Positions 54,183 to 64,000 of a stretch of DNA of 64,000 bases are shown here, in pieces (the stretch's first letter is position 1; every line of letters begins with the position of its first letter). A model generated the notes under the pieces. The model was not told the origin of the DNA and ran no database searches. It saw only the letters and a list, made by a program, of their open reading frames with translations. The stretch comes from Pseudomonadota bacterium. GTDB taxonomy: Bacteria > Pseudomonadota > Gammaproteobacteria > Magnimaribacterales > D2472. The stretch is from assembly GCA_028404565.1 (NCBI GenBank), contig JAOOBR010000001.1:62001-126000 (forward strand), given 5' to 3'. A program made the translations under genes and the position numbers.

Positions 54183-55310
54183 TTAATCTCTATCTTGAAG
54201 ATCGACCCAAGTCGCAGATTCGGGTCCAATATATTCTTCACTAGGTCTTATAATTCTATTATCTGCTCTTTGCTCCATCACATTGGCAGCCCATCCAGAG
54301 GTTCTACCAATTACAAAAAGTGGAGTAAAGATTGGTGTTGGTATGCCTAAAAAATTATATGTAGATGCCATATAAAAATCTGTATTTGCAAAGAGATTTT
54401 TTTCTTCGCTCATTACCTTTTCAATTTCTTCCGAAACCTCATAAATGACAGGGTTGGATGCACTTGAGCTAAGTTTCTTTGCCCAGGCTTTTACAATCTT
54501 GTTTCTAGGATCCTCATCTGAATAAACTGCATGACCGAAACCCATAATCTTTTCTTTGTTTGCTAGCATATTCTTCACACCAACATTAGCATCTTCCCTT
54601 GAAGAAAATCTTTCTATCATTTCCATAGCTGCTTCATTAGCGCCACCATGAAGTGGTCCTCTTAATGTTCCTATTGCCGCAGTAATACATGAATGCATAT
54701 CAGACAGTGTTGATGCACACGTTCTAGCTGTAAATGTCGATGCATTAAAGCCATGTTCTGCATAGCATACAAGAGAAGTATCAAGTGCTCTAATGTGTTC
54801 ATCGCTTGGCTCGCTTCCTGTAAGTAAACTTAAAAACTGGCCGCCCATAGTTTTATGATCTGTAAGAGTATCTATATCTTCACCAAAATGAGATGCTCTA
54901 TACCAATATGTCATTATTGAAGGCATGGCAGCAAGAATTCTATCAGCTGTATCATTTTGATTAGTGAAATCTCCTTCTGGCTCTAGATTTCCTAACATAG
55001 AAGTACCAGTTCGAAGCACATCCATTGGATGAGTTTCTTTTGGTATTGCTGTTAAAACATTTTTTAACTCTCTTGGTAAATCTCTATAGTTCCTGAGCTT
55101 CGAAGTATAAGAGTCGTATTCATCTTGATTAGGTAATTTTCCATAAAGAAGCATATAGGCAACTTCTTCAAAAGTTGCTTTCTCCGCTAAATCTTCAATC
55201 GCGTAACCTCTGTAAGTCAGGCCTTTACCCTCTTTACCTACAGTTGAAAGTGCAGTTTCTCCTGCAACTTGACCTCTTAATCCGGCTCCTTCAAGCTTCT
55301 TTCCCATCAA
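54183..55310 (-). CDS. prpC: 2-methylcitrate synthase
   Basis: Citrate synthase family: LTYRGYAIEDLA, GPLHGGANEAAMEM, GFGHAVYSDEDPR. Confidence 0.94.
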   Translation of the reverse strand: MMGKKLEGAGLRGQVAGETALSTVGKEGKGLTYRGYAIEDLAEKATFEEVAYMLLYGKLPNQDEYDSYTSKLRNYRDLPRELKNVLTAIPKETHPMDVLRTGTSMLGNLEPEGDFTNQNDTADRILAAMPSIMTYWYRASHFGEDIDTLTDHKTMGGQFLSLLTGSEPSDEHIRALDTSLVCYAEHGFNASTFTARTCASTLSDMHSCITAAIGTLRGPLHGGANEAAMEMIERFSSREDANVGVKNMLANKEKIMGFGHAVYSDEDPRNKIVKAWAKKLSSSASNPVIYEVSEEIEKVMSEEKNLFANTDFYMASTYNFLGIPTPIFTPLFVIGRTSGWAANVMEQRADNRIIRPSEEYIGPESATWVDLQDRD

Positions 55311-56185
55311 TGATCCTCCATATTCTTTATGTACTCATCCAGATTCTTTTCAAAGTTCAAGTAATCTAGTCTGTCATAAAGTTCGTCACGCGTTTGCATT
55401 ATATCTAAAACATTTTCCTGCGTCCCATTTTTTAGTATTGATTCATATACTTTTTCAGTGGCCTTAGAGGAAGCTCTAAAAGCAGATAAAGGAAATAGCA
55501 TCATATCTACACCAGCATCCATTAATTCGTGATCTTTAAAAAGAGGTGTTTTACCAAACTCAGTAATATTTGCAAGAATTGGTTTTTGAATAGCTTCTTT
55601 TAGCTCTTTATAGTCTTGAAGAGAGGTTATAGCTTCAAGAAATATTCCATCAGCTCCTGCATTAATATATTCTTTTGATCTTTGGATACAACCTTCAATA
55701 CCCTCTGAGGCGAAAGCATCCGTTCTTGCAATAATAAAGAAATTTGGATCAGTTCTTCCTTCAACTGCGCTTTTAATTCTTTCACACATCTCTTTTGATG
55801 AAATCAACTTTTTATTTGGTCTATGTCCACATCTTTTTGCTTCGATTTGATCCTCTAAGTGAACAGCAGCAGCTCCAGCTTCAATCATTTTTTCAATACT
55901 ATTTGAAATGTTAGTTCCATCACCCCATCCTGTATCTATATCTACCAATAATGGTAATGAAGTTGATTTAGAAATCCTTTTAACATCTACCAATACATCT
56001 TCAAGAGATGTTAAGCCTAGATCAGGAATACCATATGACGCAGAAGCTACTCCACTTCCTGATAAATAAATACATTTATGACCCGATCTCTCTGCAAGAA
56101 TTGCAGAATATGCATTTATAGCACCAACAATCTTTAAGGGATTGTTTTCTTCAAGTGCTTCTCTAAATCTTTTTCCTGCCGACAT
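55307..56185 (-). CDS. prpB: 2-methylisocitrate lyase
   Basis: IYLSGSGVASASYGIPDLGL, DQIEAKRCGHRPNK, ARTDAFASEG. Confidence 0.96.
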   Translation of the reverse strand: MSAGKRFREALEENNPLKIVGAINAYSAILAERSGHKCIYLSGSGVASASYGIPDLGLTSLEDVLVDVKRISKSTSLPLLVDIDTGWGDGTNISNSIEKMIEAGAAAVHLEDQIEAKRCGHRPNKKLISSKEMCERIKSAVEGRTDPNFFIIARTDAFASEGIEGCIQRSKEYINAGADGIFLEAITSLQDYKELKEAIQKPILANITEFGKTPLFKDHELMDAGVDMMLFPLSAFRASSKATEKVYESILKNGTQENVLDIMQTRDELYDRLDYLNFEKNLDEYIKNMEDH

Positions 56186-56187
56186 TT

Positions 56188-56868
56188 TTATGAGTAAAAC
56201 TTTACTCCTCTTATAATTCTGTCTCTATTATTTTCCCTTCTCCATCTATTTGTATCTCTGAGACTATAGACACATCCGCAATACTCTTGCTGATAAAACT
56301 TTTCACGTTTTGAGATTTCTATCATTCTTGAGGAGCCACCATCTTTTCTCCAATTGAAATCCCAGTAACTTACATCTTTATACCTCTCTGCAGCTCGTTT
56401 TCCAGAGTCATTTATTTGATTCATATCTTTCCATCTTGAGATACCCAGTGTTGTGGCGAAATAGTTGAAATTATTCTCATGAGCATAAAGTGCTGATCTT
56501 TCAAATCTCATATCAAAGCAAACTGTACATCTTTTTCCTCTTTCGGGTTCATTCTCTAAGCCTTTTACTCTTTGAAACCAGTTATCCTTATCATAGTCTG
56601 CATCAATAAAATCAAATCCAAGCTTCTCGCAGAATCTTTTATTTTCTTCCTTTCTTATTTCATATTCTTCCAACGGATGGATATTTGGATTATAAAAGTA
56701 AACCGTAGTTTTAATATTTGCTGCTGCAACAGCCTCCATAATTTCACCTGCACATGGCGCACAACAGCTGTGCAAAAGAAGATTATTTTCTCCTTCGCTT
56801 AACTCAAGATCAGGTCTTATATATTCTTTCAAGGACAGTTTATTCATGCTGGTAAATAGAATTTTCAA
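56188..56868 (-). CDS. queH: Epoxyqueuosine reductase QueH
   Basis: [42 protein letters not shown]. Confidence 0.92.
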   Translation of the reverse strand: MKILFTSMNKLSLKEYIRPDLELSEGENNLLLHSCCAPCAGEIMEAVAAANIKTTVYFYNPNIHPLEEYEIRKEENKRFCEKLGFDFIDADYDKDNWFQRVKGLENEPERGKRCTVCFDMRFERSALYAHENNFNYFATTLGISRWKDMNQINDSGKRAAERYKDVSYWDFNWRKDGGSSRMIEISKREKFYQQEYCGCVYSLRDTNRWRRENNRDRIIRGVKFYS

Positions 56869-57451
56869 AAAGTTTGGCTTCTAGGTCATTATAGTCTTTT
56901 ACTACCTCTATTTCAGGATGCTTAGATGTAACTTTCTCTGGAGCATTTATAAAAAAACCTTTTTCACAAACTTCAAACATCTGAATATCATTGAAAGAAT
57001 CACCAGCAGCAAAACATCTATATCCTAAACCTTGAAATGATTTAATGGCTTCTTGTTTAGCTTTTTCTTGCCTAAGTTTATAAGAAGAAATCATACCATC
57101 TTTAACATTTAGGGTATGACAGAGTAATAGAGGAAAGCCTAACTTCTCCATAAGCGGAGAAGCAATTTCATGAAATGTATCAGATAGTATTACTACCTGA
57201 AAATTTTGTCTTAGGTTATCTAAAAAATCTCGCGCGCCATCAAGAAGTTTTACTTTTGAAGATGACCTTTGAATATCTTTTAAAGTTATCCCTTCTTGCT
57301 CCATAACCACAAGGCGAGCATCCATTAAATCTGAGTAGCTGGGAATATCTCTGGTAGTTTTTGCAAAATCTTCTATTCCTGTATCTTCAGCAACCTGTTG
57401 CCAAATTTCTTCGGTCAACGTACCTTCCATATCTAAACATACAATTTCCAA
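56840..57451 (-). CDS. thrH: Bifunctional phosphoserine phosphatase/homoserine phosphotransferase
   Basis: [53 protein letters not shown]. Confidence 0.93.
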   Translation of the reverse strand: MEIVCLDMEGTLTEEIWQQVAEDTGIEDFAKTTRDIPSYSDLMDARLVVMEQEGITLKDIQRSSSKVKLLDGARDFLDNLRQNFQVVILSDTFHEIASPLMEKLGFPLLLCHTLNVKDGMISSYKLRQEKAKQEAIKSFQGLGYRCFAAGDSFNDIQMFEVCEKGFFINAPEKVTSKHPEIEVVKDYNDLEAKLFENSIYQHE

Positions 57452-58351
57452 TTACTTTACCTCGTTTTTTACACCATAAGGAACATGAGCTGAAGTAATT
57501 TTACCCGATGCGTCTTGAATATTCTTCAACTGATCATCAAAAAAGATGTCGGCTTGAAATGATTTTAAAAAATCTTCTTTTGACATACCTCCTAGAAAAA
57601 GAGATTCGTCAATTCTTACTCCCCATTCACGAAGAGTTTTAATTACTCTTTTATGAGTTGGAGCTGATCTAGCAGTTACCAGCGCAGTCCTTATTGGACA
57701 CTCATCAAGAGTAAACTCTCTTTGAAGTCTATTTAATTCCATCAAAAAAGGTTTCATTGGTCCTGGCTCTAAGCTAATCTTCTCGCCCTTAGTTTCATTC
57801 TTTATAAATGCTGAAATCCCTTTTTCATGATAGATTTTCTCAGATTCATCTGAAAAGATCACAGCATCTCCATCAAAAGCAATTTTTAATAGATGACTGT
57901 CTTGCTTGAAGTTACTTTTACCAGAAATTATCGTTGCAGAAGCAACATTGCTTTCGATAGCCATCCTTACATCTTCATTGCTACTTGAAAGAAAGAGGTC
58001 AATGTTGAAATCTTTCACATATTTATGAGGGCTTTCTCCACCACAAAAAACGGCTCTTGAAATATCAAGACTATGAGCTTCAATAGAATTGAAAACTCTC
58101 AAGCCTGTGTCTGCTGAGTTTCGAGATAACAAAATGACTTCTACTCTATCTTTGGATTTATATAAATTATTTATTTCAAGGATTTTCTTGACTAGCCCAA
58201 AAGCATTGCCAGGGTTTAAGATCTTTTCTTCATTGAGGATTTGATATTCTCTATATGCATCGACACCATCTCTTTCAAAAATTTTATGGCTTTCATCAAG
58301 ATCAAACAATGCTCTAGAGGAGATACCAATTACTAATTTTGATTTTTTCAT
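57452..58351 (-). CDS. 5'-nucleotidase (cytosolic NT5C1-like family)
   Basis: VIGISSRALFDLDESHKIFERDGVDAYREYQ; VEVILLSRNSADTGLRVFNSI. Confidence 0.88.
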   Translation of the reverse strand: MKKSKLVIGISSRALFDLDESHKIFERDGVDAYREYQILNEEKILNPGNAFGLVKKILEINNLYKSKDRVEVILLSRNSADTGLRVFNSIEAHSLDISRAVFCGGESPHKYVKDFNIDLFLSSSNEDVRMAIESNVASATIISGKSNFKQDSHLLKIAFDGDAVIFSDESEKIYHEKGISAFIKNETKGEKISLEPGPMKPFLMELNRLQREFTLDECPIRTALVTARSAPTHKRVIKTLREWGVRIDESLFLGGMSKEDFLKSFQADIFFDDQLKNIQDASGKITSAHVPYGVKNEVK

Positions 58352-58382
58352 TTCAAGTTGATTATAAAGTAAATATTATTTA

Positions 58383-58402
58383 TACTGTATATATATTCAG
58401 TA
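58383..58402. promoter_or_regulatory. LexA (SOS) box, lexA autoregulatory site
   Basis: TACTGTATATATATTCAGTA (CTGT-N8-TCAG, one mismatch) 5 bp before the lexA ATG. Confidence 0.85.
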
Positions 58403-58407
58403 AAATT

Positions 58408-59016
58408 ATGAAAGAACTTACAATTCAGCAAAAGAAAGTACTTCAATGTATTAAATTTTATATTAAAAAGACTGGTTTCCCACCAACTAGAGCGGATATT
58501 TGTAGAGAGCTAGGCTTTAAATCCCCTAATGCAGCGGAGAGCCACCTAAGAGCTCTTGAAAAAAAGGGCTATATAACGATTGAGAATGGAGCATCTAGGG
58601 GTATAAATCTGACAGAAAACACTGCTGAAAAATCTCAGACAATTCCTGTTATTGGTTTAGTCGCTGCAGGATCACCAACTCTTGCAGATGAAAATATTGA
58701 AAAGCATATACCATATCAAGAGTCACTTTTCTTATCTGACTTCGATTACTTTTTAAGAGTAAAGGGTCTTAGTATGAAAGATGCTGGAATCATGGAAGAT
58801 GATCTTGTTGCCATTAAGAAGACATCAGAGGTTAGAAATGGGGATATAGTTGTAGCGAGGATAGATGATGAAGTAACGCTAAAATACTTCCAGTCATCGG
58901 GTAATCAAATAAAACTTATCCCGGCAAACGATGATTTCGATGAAATATACATTAACAAAGAAACAGAAGGATTCTTTATAGAGGGAAAAAGCGTAGGTTT
59001 AATTCGAGAAAATTAG
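58408..59016 (+). CDS. lexA: LexA repressor
   Basis: MKELTIQQKKVLQCIKFYIKKTGFPPTRADI, IPVIGLVAAGSPTLA cleavage site; start set downstream of the SOS box rather than at 58339. Confidence 0.96.
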   Translation: MKELTIQQKKVLQCIKFYIKKTGFPPTRADICRELGFKSPNAAESHLRALEKKGYITIENGASRGINLTENTAEKSQTIPVIGLVAAGSPTLADENIEKHIPYQESLFLSDFDYFLRVKGLSMKDAGIMEDDLVAIKKTSEVRNGDIVVARIDDEVTLKYFQSSGNQIKLIPANDDFDEIYINKETEGFFIEGKSVGLIREN

Positions 59017-59270
59017 TGTAGAGTAACTTCTTTTTTCTTTATATTATCTAACTGCGAATCAAAAAATTCATCAAAATCGGAAACATTGCCGCTTATAGAT
59101 TCAATGCCAGCTCTTATCATCTCTTTAGCAATATGAAGTTCTTGTCCTTGAAGTAGCTGCTTTGACTCACCCGAAAACTTAATTTTAACCAAGGGATTTT
59201 CCTTGTCATCAGACCTTCTTAGGACAATTGTGCCGTCTGATAATTGGGCTAATTCAAGGTAATTATTCAT
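59013..59270 (-). CDS. Conserved hypothetical protein between lexA and topA
   Basis: 85-aa ORF. Confidence 0.65.
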   Translation of the reverse strand: MNNYLELAQLSDGTIVLRRSDDKENPLVKIKFSGESKQLLQGQELHIAKEMIRAGIESISGNVSDFDEFFDSQLDNIKKKEVTLH

Positions 59271-59358
59271 TTTTTTTGGTTTTGTTCAGCGTAACACCAA
59301 CTTCATAAAAAGCAAGCTACTATTCTTATTTAATGAGTTTTAATAAGATTTCAAGTGG

Positions 59359-61959
59359 TTATTTTTCTTTTCTCTGCCAACTACCCTCCTCGAAGAAGTA
59401 GTTATTTCCAGTCCTCTTGCCATCTTTTTCTGCAGAAAGATAATGAATGTCTAAATTTTTGTTATATCTAATTACCAAGGGTGATCCATCCAGGTCATTA
59501 TCAGGACCATCTATAAGGTAATGATGCTTTTCAGGTAGAAGTTCCTTTACTTCATCAATAACTTTTAATTCAGCTGACTTTATTGCTCTTGTTTCCCTAT
59601 TCTTTGGAAATTGACTAGCTGCCAAGAAAAGTCCTTTTAAGCTATCTCTTAGAAGGAATATATCTTCAACCTTTTCACATGCAATGTTTGTATTTATTGG
59701 ATCCATAACAATTGGTTTGGGTTCACCGTTTCTCATTAACTGTCTTGTTGCTCCGCAATTATCATTTTGACAAAGGAAATATTTACCAAACCTTCCAGTT
59801 TGTAATTGCATTTCTGCTCCGCACTTATGACACTCAAGAGTTGGGCCGTCATATCCCCTAATCTTAAATTTACCATCCTCTAAAAGAAATCCTGAACATT
59901 CAGGATTATTTGCACATACATGAATCTTTCTGTTTTCATCTATTAAATAGTTATCCATACTTGTTTCACATATATGACATCGTTTTTTGATAAAAAGATT
60001 TGAGGCTTCCTCTTGGTCATCAACGCTTATTGCCTCATCTCCACTTATGAGATTCATGGTGTGCTTACATTGCTCATCACCGGACTTGTGATAACCCTCA
60101 CAACCCAAAAATACTCCATTTGCTGAGTTTCTTATGAGCATATTACTTTTGTTACATGAGGAACAAACTATATCGGTCTTCGTTGGATCATTTGGTTTCA
60201 TTCCATCCTTAGCCGATCCTGCACTATTAAGATCATCTTGAAATGTTTGATAAAACTTATTTAAAACTGATTTCCACTCAAGATTGCCAGACGCAATTTC
60301 ATCAAGTTCATTTTCTAAATTAGCTGTAAAGTCATAATCCATAATTTCATTGAAACTTTCTATAAGCCTGTCAGAAACAATCAAGCCAATTTTATTTACA
60401 AAGAATCTTTTATTTTCAAGCTTCACATAACCTCTAGCCTGAATTGTAGAAATAATTGCTGCATATGTTGATGGTCTTCCTATTCCTTTGCTTTCAAGCT
60501 CCTTTACAAGTGCTGCCTCGGAGAATCGAGCAGGAGGCTTCGTAAACTTTTTTTCATTCTTTACTTCGACCAATTTTAAAACTTGCCCTTCTTCTAAACT
60601 TGGAAGGTTTTCTTCATCTGATTTTTTGGCATTTTGTGAAGATATTTTTGTATAACCATCAAAAATTACTTCTCTTCCTCTTGCACTGAAAACATAATCA
60701 TCAAGAACAACTTTTGCATTAATTGATAAATATTTTGCATCTGGCATTTGGCATGCAATAAACTGTCTCCAAATTAAGTCGTATAATTTTACTTCTTCTT
60801 CTGAGTGACCGCTGAGCTTTTCGGGAGTTAAGCTTGCGCTTGTAGGTCTTATTGCCTCATGCGCCTCTTGAGCATTTTCTTTCCCTGAATATATTCGCGG
60901 TTTTTGCGTTAGGTATTCTTCAGCAAGAGTATCTTTAATAAATAATCTTGCATCTTCAATTGAATCATTACTTAAGCTAGGAGCATCGGTTCTCATATAG
61001 GTGATTCTTCCAGCTTCATAAAGCTTTTGGGCAACTCGCATTGTTCTTGAGACCCCAAAACCCAACTTCGAGCTAGCGGCCTGCTGAAGAGTTGATGTTA
61101 TAAAGGGTGCTTTTGGTTTAACTGTAGTTGGTTTTTTAGTGATTTCAGATATTTCTAAACTTGAACTACCTACTAGCTCCTCTATTTTCTTCGCTTCACC
61201 CTCTTTTAGAAGAGGATCGCTTTTTTTTCTATTTAACTTAAATAAGATTTCTTCATTATTAAAATCTTTTAAAGTTGCTGAAACTTCCCAAAATTCCTCT
61301 GGTTGAAATTGTGAAATTAATTTTTCTCTTTCGCAAAGCAATCTTAATGCAACAGATTGAACTCTTCCTGCAGATAAACCTCTTGCAATTTTTTTCCACA
61401 ATAATGGAGACAGTTCAAAGCCTACCACCCTATCAAGAAATCTTCTTGCTTGTTGGGCATTTACTAGATCTTGATCTATTTCCTTAGGATCTGAGAAAGA
61501 TTCTAATATTGAACTTTTTGTAATTTCATTAAATCTTACTCGGTGATATTCAAATTTATTTTTTCCTAAAGCTTCTTTCAAATGCCAAGCTATAGCCTCT
61601 CCCTCTCTATCAAGATCAGTAGCAAGATAAACTTTTTCTACTTCCTTTGAAGCTTTCCTTAAATCTTTTATTACCTTTTCTTTATCAGGGATAATTTCAT
61701 AATTGGCAGACCATCCATCGTCAGGATTTACACCCATTCTCCTAATTATCCTTCTTCTTTCTTGCTCTTTTTTTAATCTAGCCTTTTCTTCAGGACTAGC
61801 GTCTTTTGGGATTGAATTTTGTCTCTTAGCTTTTGATTTTCCCTTTGGTAAATCTCTGATATGACCTACACTTGATTTAACAATATATTCGTTACCAAGA
61901 TATTTTGATATCGTCTTTGCCTTTGCAGGGGACTCTACAATTACAAGTGATTTTGACAT
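59359..61959 (-). CDS. topA: DNA topoisomerase I
   Basis: LVIVESPAKAKTISKYLG Toprim, ITYMRTDAPSLS, multiple CxxC zinc ribbons. Confidence 0.98.
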   Translation of the reverse strand: MSKSLVIVESPAKAKTISKYLGNEYIVKSSVGHIRDLPKGKSKAKRQNSIPKDASPEEKARLKKEQERRRIIRRMGVNPDDGWSANYEIIPDKEKVIKDLRKASKEVEKVYLATDLDREGEAIAWHLKEALGKNKFEYHRVRFNEITKSSILESFSDPKEIDQDLVNAQQARRFLDRVVGFELSPLLWKKIARGLSAGRVQSVALRLLCEREKLISQFQPEEFWEVSATLKDFNNEEILFKLNRKKSDPLLKEGEAKKIEELVGSSSLEISEITKKPTTVKPKAPFITSTLQQAASSKLGFGVSRTMRVAQKLYEAGRITYMRTDAPSLSNDSIEDARLFIKDTLAEEYLTQKPRIYSGKENAQEAHEAIRPTSASLTPEKLSGHSEEEVKLYDLIWRQFIACQMPDAKYLSINAKVVLDDYVFSARGREVIFDGYTKISSQNAKKSDEENLPSLEEGQVLKLVEVKNEKKFTKPPARFSEAALVKELESKGIGRPSTYAAIISTIQARGYVKLENKRFFVNKIGLIVSDRLIESFNEIMDYDFTANLENELDEIASGNLEWKSVLNKFYQTFQDDLNSAGSAKDGMKPNDPTKTDIVCSSCNKSNMLIRNSANGVFLGCEGYHKSGDEQCKHTMNLISGDEAISVDDQEEASNLFIKKRCHICETSMDNYLIDENRKIHVCANNPECSGFLLEDGKFKIRGYDGPTLECHKCGAEMQLQTGRFGKYFLCQNDNCGATRQLMRNGEPKPIVMDPINTNIACEKVEDIFLLRDSLKGLFLAASQFPKNRETRAIKSAELKVIDEVKELLPEKHHYLIDGPDNDLDGSPLVIRYNKNLDIHYLSAEKDGKRTGNNYFFEEGSWQRKEK

Positions 61960-62014
61960 AAATTTTGCTCTCCCTTTTTAGAAATAACATGTTTCTAATA
62001 ATTTTGGCAAGAGA

Positions 62015-62455
62015 TTATATAGAAAAATTCTTTAATTGTTTCTCAATTTTTTCCAATTCATCAATGCCAAGGTTCTCATTCCATAAAAACGATATGTATG
62101 AATCATTAAAAATAATTTCAAGTATTGAGCCAGGTAAATTCGATATTTTATTTTCTATTTCTTCAAAATTTTCATCGAATTTTAGTTTTATTGGGTCATA
62201 CAAAGTAAGAGAAGATTCTTTAATAACATAGTGTGCATTTTTTAAATTGCTTATATTTTTGAGCGAGTAACAAACAAACTTAACATTTTTTGTAACAAAC
62301 TTTTGCTTTGATGTTAGGGATGAGATTTGGAATCCCTTTTTTCTAGCTCTGAGTCTCAAATCTGAAAGCATGCGAGTTTGTTTGGTAGGAACTACTAAAT
62401 TTATTGAGCCCACTAAAAATAGTATCACCAAGCCTATGATGATGAAGGTATTCAT
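62015..62455 (-). CDS. Hypothetical membrane-anchored protein
   Basis: N-terminal TM segment; 4-bp overlap with pyrD. Confidence 0.7.
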   Translation of the reverse strand: MNTFIIIGLVILFLVGSINLVVPTKQTRMLSDLRLRARKKGFQISSLTSKQKFVTKNVKFVCYSLKNISNLKNAHYVIKESSLTLYDPIKLKFDENFEEIENKISNLPGSILEIIFNDSYISFLWNENLGIDELEKIEKQLKNFSI

Positions 62456-63435
62456 CTAGATAAGATTTTTTTTACGATTGCAGGTCCCTCGTAAATGAAC
62501 CCAGTATAAATCTGCACCAAGCTAGCACCTAACCTTATCTTGTTTTCATAATCCTCTTTTGTGAAAACTCCGCCAACGCCAACTAAGAAAATATCTTTAT
62601 CAAATTCATGTATCCTTTTTAAAAGTTGGGTAGATTTTTTAAATAAGGGTTTGCCAGAAATCCCACCTTTATGAAAGCACCCCTCAAGAATATCCTTGTC
62701 AATTGAAGTATTTGTAACTATCAATCCATTAATTTTTAAAGTTTTATATATGTTAATAATTTTAAGAATTGTCTCTTCGTCTTCATCTGGTGATATTTTT
62801 AGAAAAACTGGAATCTCAGTTTTATTTGTTGATTTGATTTCATTAATTCTTTTAAAAATCTTTTCAAGCTCATCTGGATTATGGAGTTTCCTTAATTTTG
62901 GAGTATTAGGCGAGGAGATATTTACTGTGACGTAATCACAATATTTGTAAACTTTTTCAAAGCAGAAGACATAATCCTCTATCCTTTTATCATTTGTGCT
63001 TTCTTTATTAGCTCCAATATTGACTCCAATTACTGCATCATATTTTTTATTTTTTATTTTAGAAACTAAATAATTAACTCCTTTATTATTAAATCCAAGC
63101 CTGTTGACAACTGCTTGCTGGTTTAAATATCTAAATACCCTAGGTTTTTGATTTCCCTCTTGGGGTTTTGGTGTAACTGTTCCAAGCTCAACAAATCCAA
63201 ATCCAAGCGATTCAAGCTCATCAACATAATCGCCATTCTTATCAAGACCAGCTGCTACGCCCAGCGTGTTTCTAAATTTAAGATTGAAATATTCTTTAGG
63301 ATTATCAAAATCTTTATTTTCAGGAAAGAAAAGCTTCAAAATCCTAACTTTATTTAAAATTTTTAAACTTAATAAAGCTAAATGGTGAGCGGTTTCCGGT
63401 GGGAAGAATCTAAAAATCTTTATAAAAGCTTTCAA
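62452..63435 (-). CDS. pyrD: Dihydroorotate dehydrogenase (quinone)
   Basis: GVAAGLDKNGDYVDELESLGFGFVELGTVTPKPQ, NISSPNTPKLR. Confidence 0.97.
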   Translation of the reverse strand: MKAFIKIFRFFPPETAHHLALLSLKILNKVRILKLFFPENKDFDNPKEYFNLKFRNTLGVAAGLDKNGDYVDELESLGFGFVELGTVTPKPQEGNQKPRVFRYLNQQAVVNRLGFNNKGVNYLVSKIKNKKYDAVIGVNIGANKESTNDKRIEDYVFCFEKVYKYCDYVTVNISSPNTPKLRKLHNPDELEKIFKRINEIKSTNKTEIPVFLKISPDEDEETILKIINIYKTLKINGLIVTNTSIDKDILEGCFHKGGISGKPLFKKSTQLLKRIHEFDKDIFLVGVGGVFTKEDYENKIRLGASLVQIYTGFIYEGPAIVKKILSR

Positions 63436-63436
63436 T

Positions 63437-64000
63437 CTATTTTTCTATAATGCTTTTGTATTTATCTATACTTAAAGCCCTATCAATAATTGCTGAAATA
63501 TATCCTTCTTTGCTTCCGCAATCAAATCTTCTGCCTTCAAACTCTAATGCAAAAACATCTTGGTTTGAAATCAAGTCTTGAATTGCATCTGTCAGCTGTA
63601 TTTCATTATTGAGACCAGGTTTTGTTTGTTCAATATTTAAGAAAATATCTTTTGACAATATATATCTTCCAAACACAGCTAAATTTGAAGGAGCATCAGC
63701 AGGTTTTGGTTTTTCAACTATGCCATCAACTTTTTCTATACCATCAATATTTTTTGAGCTAATAACTCCATAATTTGATACTTGATTTTCGGAAGCAGAA
63801 AAAACTCCAAGAACCGAGGACTCGGTTTTCTCATGAATTTCAAGGAGTTGCTTTAAGCAGCCCGGTTCAGACAAAATTAAGTCATCTGCAAGAATAATCC
63901 CAAAAAAATCATCTGTAATAATATGTTTTGCTTGAAGAATTGCATGCCCCAAACCATTTGGCTCACTTTGTCTTATAAATGAAAATTTAATTTCATCTAA
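63437..64000 (-). CDS. galU: UTP-glucose-1-phosphate uridylyltransferase (truncated by window end)
   Basis: FIRQSEPNGLGHAILQAKHIITDDFFGIILADDLIL; frame stays open to position 64000. Confidence 0.9.
   Translation of the reverse strand, partial: LDEIKFSFIRQSEPNGLGHAILQAKHIITDDFFGIILADDLILSEPGCLKQLLEIHEKTESSVLGVFSASENQVSNYGVISSKNIDGIEKVDGIVEKPKPADAPSNLAVFGRYILSKDIFLNIEQTKPGLNNEIQLTDAIQDLISNQDVFALEFEGRRFDCGSKEGYISAIIDRALSIDKYKSIIEK

Noticed and set aside
1-64000. CRISPR array, rRNA genes or IS elements
   Set aside because: No regularly spaced repeats, rRNA signatures or transposase ORFs seen

Overview
The window is a low-GC gammaproteobacterial chromosome segment. Marine, SAR86-like ancestry is only a guess from composition and gene order. 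A ~27 kb accessory defence-like island (about 3240-30162) sits inside a conserved housekeeping backbone. Left backbone: uvrB, tRNA-Asn(GTT), a CIA30-family protein. Right backbone: arsC, a sulfotransferase, ppiB, lpxH, an SOS-controlled umuD-(membrane ORF)-umuC operon, acnB, the purF-cvpA-SPOR-accD-trpABF-truA-fimV-asd-leuBDC-aroC cluster, a prpD/prpC/prpB operon, queH-thrH-nucleotidase, lexA, topA, pyrD and a truncated galU. The island has four blocks. (A, minus) an orphan ORF, a MoxR AAA+ ATPase, a metallopeptidase/VWA protein, a DnaN-like protein and a PD-(D/E)XK nuclease. (B, plus) a WYL regulator and a TerB-like protein. (C, plus, tightly overlapping) a 1053-aa orphan, a NERD-SF1 helicase, a DrmA-like helicase, a DrmB-like DUF1998 protein, a second SF1 helicase, an orphan and a C5-cytosine methyltransferase. 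(D, minus, convergent) a small HTH protein, a GHKL ATPase, a DUF4338/DruA-like protein and an orphan. Together this looks like a composite, possibly undescribed, DISARM/Druantia-related system. Four copies of a 19-bp near-palindrome, located only upstream of blocks A (MoxR), B and C, probably form the WYL regulator's operator set. All family assignments come from motif recognition by eye; no database search was run.
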